NCBI GenBank assembly: GCA_031258375.1
Contig: JAIRMX010000001.1
Location: 1-9,326, forward strand
Length of the DNA: 9,326 nucleotides
Direction: 5' to 3'
Origin: Elusimicrobiota bacterium
GTDB lineage: Bacteria > Elusimicrobiota > Elusimicrobia > Elusimicrobiales > Elusimicrobiaceae
Shown: in pieces, positions 5,732-9,326 of the stretch
How the letters are laid out: every line of letters begins with the position of its first letter
How positions within the stretch are numbered: position 1 is the stretch's first letter
Program-made: the position numbers and the translations under genes
Notes under the pieces: model-generated
Told to the model about the DNA's origin: nothing
Database searches by the model: none
What the model saw: only the letters and a program-made list of their open reading frames with translations

Positions 5732-6763
5732 ATGACGAAAGAAAAAAATAAGAATTTGCAAATTAGAAACAGTACGGCGGAGTTTTTAATTTTTGCTTAT
5801 CAATCGCATGGCGACGGCGTGGAAGTGCGCGTGCAGGACAGCACGATTTGGCTTTCGCAAAAGAATATGGGGATTTTGTTCGATACTTCTTCCGACAACA
5901 TCGGCCTGCATCTTAAAAATATTTTTAAAGAAAGAGAATTGAAAGAAGTTTCAGTTGCCGAGTATTTCTCGGCAACTGCTTCAGACGGCAAAAACTATCG
6001 TATAAAACATTACAACCTCGATGCCGTTATCGCCGTGGGATACCGCGTCAATTCCAAACGCGCAACGGCTTTCCGTCAGTGGGCTACCGCTATTTTGCGA
6101 GATTATGCTTTACGCGGATATTTAATAGACAGAAAGCGAATGGAAAACGGAGCTTTCCTGAACGACGATTATTTTGAGAGGCTTTTGGAAGAAATACGAG
6201 AAATCCGTCTTTCGGAACGGCGTTTTTACCAAAAAATTACGGATATTTATTCCACCGCGATGGATTACAATAAAAATTCCGAAATAACAAAAAGATTTTA
6301 CGCAACAGTTCAAAACAAATTGCACTGGGCGATACACGGGCAAACCGCCGCCGAGTTGATTTACAATCGCGCCGACTATAAAAAAGAGCGTATGGGTTTG
6401 AGTAATTGGGAAAAAGCCCCAAGCGGCAAAATACAAAAATTGGACGTAATTATTGCTAAAAATTATTTGACGGAAACCGAATTGGAATCTTTGGGACGCA
6501 TAGTAAACGCTTATCTTGATGTGGCAGAAGATATGGCAAAGCGCAAAATCCCTATGACAATGGAAGACTGGGAAAAACGGCTGAATATGTTTTTGCGTGC
6601 GGCAGATAGAAAAATCTTGCAAAACGCGGGCAAAATCCCGGCCGAAATCGCCAAACAGCGCGCGCAAAGCGAGTTCGAAAAATTTCGCCCGATACAAGAT
6701 AAGGCGTTTCAATCCGATTTTGACAAACAAATGCTTGCTTTAGAAGAGGAAACAAAAAAATGA
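5732..6763 (+). CDS. RhuM-family protein (virulence RhuM domain)
   Basis: Encodes 343 residues matching the RhuM family in length and layout. The family is named after a Salmonella pathogenicity-island 3 gene; its biochemical role is unknown, and members are common on genomic islands and near restriction or phage-related genes. Recognisable segments are IWLSQKNMGILFDTSSDNIG (about 40-59), the stretch around residues 85-105 with NLDAVIAVGYRVNS, AFRQWATAILRDYALRGYLID (about 108-128), and a C-terminal part with LNMFLRAADRKILQNAGKIP and SDFDKQ. No signal peptide or membrane segment is seen, so it is probably cytoplasmic. The gene appears intact. No clear Shine-Dalgarno lies before 5732. Its stop overlaps the lptC start (ATGA, 6760-6763), so it is likely translated in the same operon, although it has no evident link to LPS export. 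Base composition resembles the neighbours, so any transfer is not recent or came from a similar genome. Confidence 0.88.
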   Translation: MTKEKNKNLQIRNSTAEFLIFAYQSHGDGVEVRVQDSTIWLSQKNMGILFDTSSDNIGLHLKNIFKERELKEVSVAEYFSATASDGKNYRIKHYNLDAVIAVGYRVNSKRATAFRQWATAILRDYALRGYLIDRKRMENGAFLNDDYFERLLEEIREIRLSERRFYQKITDIYSTAMDYNKNSEITKRFYATVQNKLHWAIHGQTAAELIYNRADYKKERMGLSNWEKAPSGKIQKLDVIIAKNYLTETELESLGRIVNAYLDVAEDMAKRKIPMTMEDWEKRLNMFLRAADRKILQNAGKIPAEIAKQRAQSEFEKFRPIQDKAFQSDFDKQMLALEEETKK

Positions 6764-7326
6764 GGAAGTTTTTTGCCGGTTTTGCCGCTTTAATTTTAGC
6801 TTTCGAGCTTTGCGCCTGCGCGCGCGATAATCGCGGTAATGAAAATTATGAAACAGCCCAGCAGGCTTCGGACGTAATAATTTCGCAATCCGAAAGCGGT
6901 CATGCGCAATGGGTGCTTTACGCGGACAAAGCCGATTTTTATCAGGACGCGCCTTCTTACAGCATAATGCAAAACCCGCATATTATTTTTAAGAAAAACG
7001 ACAAGGACGACTCGGATATAAAATCAGAAACAGGCCGATACGATATAGACAGACGTCTCATCACGATGAGCGGAAACGTAGTCGGAATATCAAAAACGGA
7101 AAACGCAAAAATAGAAACGGAAAAAATATTTTACGATATGCGCACAAAAAAAATTTGGTCGGACGCCAACGTACTTTTAACGCGCGGAGGCCTAATCGTA
7201 AAAGGCAAGGGTTTAAAAGCGAATTCGGATTTTTCCGAAATAGAAATTTTTAAGCAGCAAACTAAACTCCCAAAAAACATAGAAGATCTCAAAGCGGAAA
7301 TATCGGGCAACGGAAATAAATTATGA
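6760..7326 (+). CDS. lptC: LPS export bridge protein LptC, probable lipoprotein
   Basis: LptC sits at the inner membrane and passes LPS from the LptBFG transporter to the periplasmic LptA bridge. The 188 residues begin with a charged MRK and a hydrophobic segment (about 4-19) ending in LCAC. That fits a lipobox with lipidation at Cys20, rather than the plain N-terminal anchor of E. coli LptC. The remainder is beta-rich with the OstA/LptC-like alternation, for example ETGRYDIDRRLITMSGNVVG followed by a second strand set around residues 110-150. The assignment rests on position (between kdsD and lptA/lptB), length and this fold pattern, because LptC sequences diverge widely. The start overlaps the RhuM-gene stop by four bases and the end overlaps lptA by four bases. 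kdsC, which precedes lptC in E. coli, is absent here. Confidence 0.82.
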   Translation: MRKFFAGFAALILAFELCACARDNRGNENYETAQQASDVIISQSESGHAQWVLYADKADFYQDAPSYSIMQNPHIIFKKNDKDDSDIKSETGRYDIDRRLITMSGNVVGISKTENAKIETEKIFYDMRTKKIWSDANVLLTRGGLIVKGKGLKANSDFSEIEIFKQQTKLPKNIEDLKAEISGNGNKL

Positions 7327-8027
7327 AATTTGTTTATCTCTTCATCATTCTAACAATAATGCCGCAGCTTTTATTCGCGCAGCAAAGCAGCGGGGACGAA
7401 GGCCTCTCCGCTCTGCTCGGCGGGCTTGTGCAAAGCGACAGATGGATAATAAGAAAAGATAAAAACGAAGAAGAATTTATCGGCAACGTGCGTTATGAAA
7501 ACGATATTTATAAAATAGACGCGCACAGAGCGCTTTCCAACCGCAAAGAGCGAACTTATACTATAGAAGGCAATATACGCGCATTACGCAGCGATAAAAA
7601 AACCGGCGAAAGAGCTGAATTAAAAGCGCAAAAAGTTTTTTACAATAAACCGCTGGACTTTGGCTATGCCGTTGCCGCGCAAAAAAAACAAATAAGCATA
7701 TTTTATGACACTGCGGACAATAAATACAAACTATACGGCAATAAGCTAGATTTCAGCGATAAATTTACTAATTTTAAAATTATCGGCAATGCGAAACTAC
7801 ATAATATCGACAATAAACTCTATGCTCAAGAAATAGTTTTTAATACGCAAAATGGAATATTGCGGGCGTCGGGCGGAAGGCCTGTTCTAAACGGTTCTAA
7901 CGAGGACGCGGATTACGCCGTTCAAGCGGATATAATAACCGCGCAAACGCAGGAAAATAAATACAAGGCGCAAGGCAAAGTGCAAGGCTGGATAACCTCA
8001 AAAAAAGAAATAAATACGAAATTTTAA
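7323..8027 (+). CDS. lptA: LptA/OstA-like periplasmic LPS transport protein
   Basis: LptA forms the periplasmic beta-jellyroll bridge that carries LPS from LptC to the outer-membrane LptD. The 234 residues start with a cleavable signal peptide: MK, a hydrophobic stretch to about residue 18, and LFA followed by Q, with cleavage expected after Ala19. The mature part is built of repeated short beta strands typical of the OstA domain, such as GNVRYENDIYKIDAHRA, YTIEGNIRA, KLYGNKLDF and KLYAQEIVFNTQNG. It is longer than E. coli LptA (185), which probably means an extra set of strands. It overlaps lptC by four bases (ATGA, 7323-7326), indicating translational coupling. The order lptC-lptA-lptB supports the call. 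LptD, LptF and LptG are not in the window. Confidence 0.85.
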   Translation: MKFVYLFIILTIMPQLLFAQQSSGDEGLSALLGGLVQSDRWIIRKDKNEEEFIGNVRYENDIYKIDAHRALSNRKERTYTIEGNIRALRSDKKTGERAELKAQKVFYNKPLDFGYAVAAQKKQISIFYDTADNKYKLYGNKLDFSDKFTNFKIIGNAKLHNIDNKLYAQEIVFNTQNGILRASGGRPVLNGSNEDADYAVQADIITAQTQENKYKAQGKVQGWITSKKEINTKF

Positions 8028-8099
8028 AATATTAAAAACCAAATATTAAAATTTCACCCGTTTGTTCCTTTGTGAAAAGTATAAAAAAGGATACTAAAA

Positions 8100-8819
8100 A
8101 TGGAATTAAAATCCTCAAATATAGAAAAAGCTTATAAAGACAGAAAAGTTGTAAAAGGCGTCGATATAACCGTGCGTTCGGGCGAAATCGTAGGCCTTTT
8201 AGGGCCAAACGGCGCCGGCAAAACCACAAGCTTTTATATAATGGTCGGCTTTATTAAACCTACGGCGGGGAAAGTTTTTATGGACGGAGAGGAGGTCACT
8301 GGCCTGCCTATGTATGAGCGAGCGCGAAAGGGACTTGGCTATCTTGCGCAAGAGCCCACTATATTTCGCGGTCTTAGTGTGGAGCAAAATTTACTGGCTA
8401 TTTTGGAACGCATTGAAGCTGACAAATCAAAACGTAAAAACATCGTGGAGGAATTGCTTGAAGAATTCGGTCTTTCTAAACTTGCAAAACAAAAAGCGTG
8501 GTCGCTTTCCGGCGGAGAAAAGCGGCGTATGGAAATAGCGCGCTGTATGATAAGTTCTCCAAAAATAATTTTGCTTGACGAGCCTTTTGTAGGTATAGAC
8601 CCGATAACCGTTTCGGAATTGCGTCAGATGATATTCAAACTAAAGAACAAAGGCATAGGCATTTTAATAACGGACCACAATGTGCGCGAAACGCTGCCGC
8701 TTACGGAACGCGCGTATCTTATTTACGACGGCAAAATACTTGTGGAGGGCAACCAGTATAAACTCTTAAACGACGCGAACGCGCGCAAATTCTACCTCGG
8801 CGAAGATTTCAAGATGTAG
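8100..8819 (+). CDS. lptB: LPS export ABC transporter ATPase LptB
   Basis: Cytoplasmic ATPase of the LptB2FG transporter that extracts LPS from the inner membrane. The 239 residues make one complete ABC domain: Walker A GPNGAGKT (35-42), Q-loop Gln84 in AQEPTIFR, signature LSGGEKRR (136-143), Walker B IILLDEP (156-162), D-loop GIDP (165-168) and switch His193 in TDHN. The pairs LAQEPTIFRGLSVEQN and ITDHNVRETL are characteristic of LptB rather than of amino-acid importers. It follows lptA after 72 bases. That gap contains an AATATTAAAA direct repeat (near 8027 and 8042), a weak TTTCAC/GTGAAA stem (8052-8057 with 8072-8077), and AAGG (8087-8090) before the ATG. No strong promoter is seen, so cotranscription with lptA is likely. 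It ends the operon; the next gene faces it. Confidence 0.95.
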   Translation: MELKSSNIEKAYKDRKVVKGVDITVRSGEIVGLLGPNGAGKTTSFYIMVGFIKPTAGKVFMDGEEVTGLPMYERARKGLGYLAQEPTIFRGLSVEQNLLAILERIEADKSKRKNIVEELLEEFGLSKLAKQKAWSLSGGEKRRMEIARCMISSPKIILLDEPFVGIDPITVSELRQMIFKLKNKGIGILITDHNVRETLPLTERAYLIYDGKILVEGNQYKLLNDANARKFYLGEDFKM

Positions 8820-8843
8820 TTTAACAAAATATCAGATATTAAT

Positions 8844-9326
8844 TTAAATAACTTCACAGGCGAGATGTCTGAGACGATTTACTCTTGGCATTTCAATTTT
8901 AGCTTTTATCTTATTGGCCGGAGCAAATTTATAACTATATATGCCGTCATAATACATTATGGTTAAATTTGGATATGGACCGGCAATTATTTTAAGCTGT
9001 TCGGCTTTTGCCGTAGATGTTTTTGCAAGTTGCAAAATCTTTATTCTTTTGGAACTTTTAACGTATAAATCTATATACGGGAAAACCAGCGAAGGCGTTA
9101 TCGCAAAGAAAAAAATTAATCCGGCTGCTGACAAATATCTAAATAAATCAACTTTATAAACATCTTTTATTAAATTAATTATAAAGACAAAAGCCAAAAT
9201 AGAAAATACGGCGGAGGAATAAAAAACCCTTAAACTTCCTACAGACGGAGCTAAAAAGAGAACCGCTGCCAAAATTATTGAGCATACCCAGCATAAAACC
9301 GACATAATGAAATTTTTGTCTGATAT
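8844..9326 (-). CDS. C-terminal part of an unidentified membrane protein, cut by the window edge
   Basis: The frame is open on the minus strand from the right edge to the TAA at 8844-8846. Seven codons precede the first Met (9303-9305), and that Met opens straight into a membrane segment. The true start is therefore probably outside the window, with 160 residues visible. Counting from this Met, hydrophobic segments lie at about 2-19, 27-47 and 57-77, followed by a basic linker (VKSSKRIKIL) and a soluble tail of about 65 residues. The motif APSVGSLRVFYSSAVF at the second segment recalls large polytopic proteins of the DUF6056 / GT-C glycosyltransferase-like type, but this is a weak impression. 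It converges with lptB, leaving 24 bases between them. Function not assigned. Confidence 0.6.
   Translation of the reverse strand: MSDKNFIMSVLCWVCSIILAAVLFLAPSVGSLRVFYSSAVFSILAFVFIINLIKDVYKVDLFRYLSAAGLIFFFAITPSLVFPYIDLYVKSSKRIKILQLAKTSTAKAEQLKIIAGPYPNLTIMYYDGIYSYKFAPANKIKAKIEMPRVNRLRHLACEVI

Noticed and set aside
8828..8840. Bidirectional terminator between lptB and the convergent gene (AATATC A GATATT)
   Set aside because: The palindrome is AT-only with a one-base centre, so the usable stem is about four pairs.

Overview
The window looks like a chromosomal stretch of a Gram-negative, LPS-making bacterium. Single-gene prepilins with the FTLIE-LVVVLI-GILAAIALP signature, two accessory insertions among envelope genes and moderately AT-rich DNA fit best with a host-associated Elusimicrobiota (Elusimicrobium/Endomicrobium type). 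This assignment comes from recognising the style of the genes, not from a search. No rRNA, tRNA, CRISPR array or transposase was seen.

Layout, left to right. Positions 1-286 are non-coding and packed with hairpins; one has a GNRA-type tetraloop. They lead into a stand-alone type IV pilin-like gene (287-805). The CTP synthase gene pyrG (915-2504) follows with its own promoter. A 451-base intergenic region (2505-2955) holds a palindromic repeat and a compact array of strong hairpins (2787-2926). A sigma-54-like -24/-12 element lies inside the array. A second pilin-like gene (2956-3489) follows. Next come kdsA (3699-4526) and kpsF/kdsD (4531-5526), the first steps of Kdo synthesis. An accessory insert follows: an ankyrin-repeat remnant with one in-frame UGA (5523-5711), then an intact RhuM-family gene (5732-6763). 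The operon then resumes with lptC (6760-7326), lptA (7323-8027) and lptB (8100-8819), the bridge and ATPase parts of the LPS export machine. A convergent membrane-protein gene (8844 to the right edge, minus strand) is cut by the window end.

How the genes fit together: PyrG makes CTP, which is needed to activate Kdo as CMP-Kdo. KpsF makes arabinose-5-phosphate, and KdsA condenses it with phosphoenolpyruvate to Kdo-8-phosphate. LptC, LptA and LptB help carry finished LPS to the outer membrane. This is a core envelope locus broken at two places by accessory DNA: a pilin cassette between pyrG and kdsA, and the ankyrin/RhuM block between kpsF and lptC, where kdsC often sits. The insert has kept translational coupling at both edges through the same AAAAAATGAGG string.

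The items most worth a second look are the hairpin arrays before the two pilin genes, the sigma-54-like promoter within one of them, and the RhuM/ankyrin insertion. None is proven to be a new system from sequence alone.
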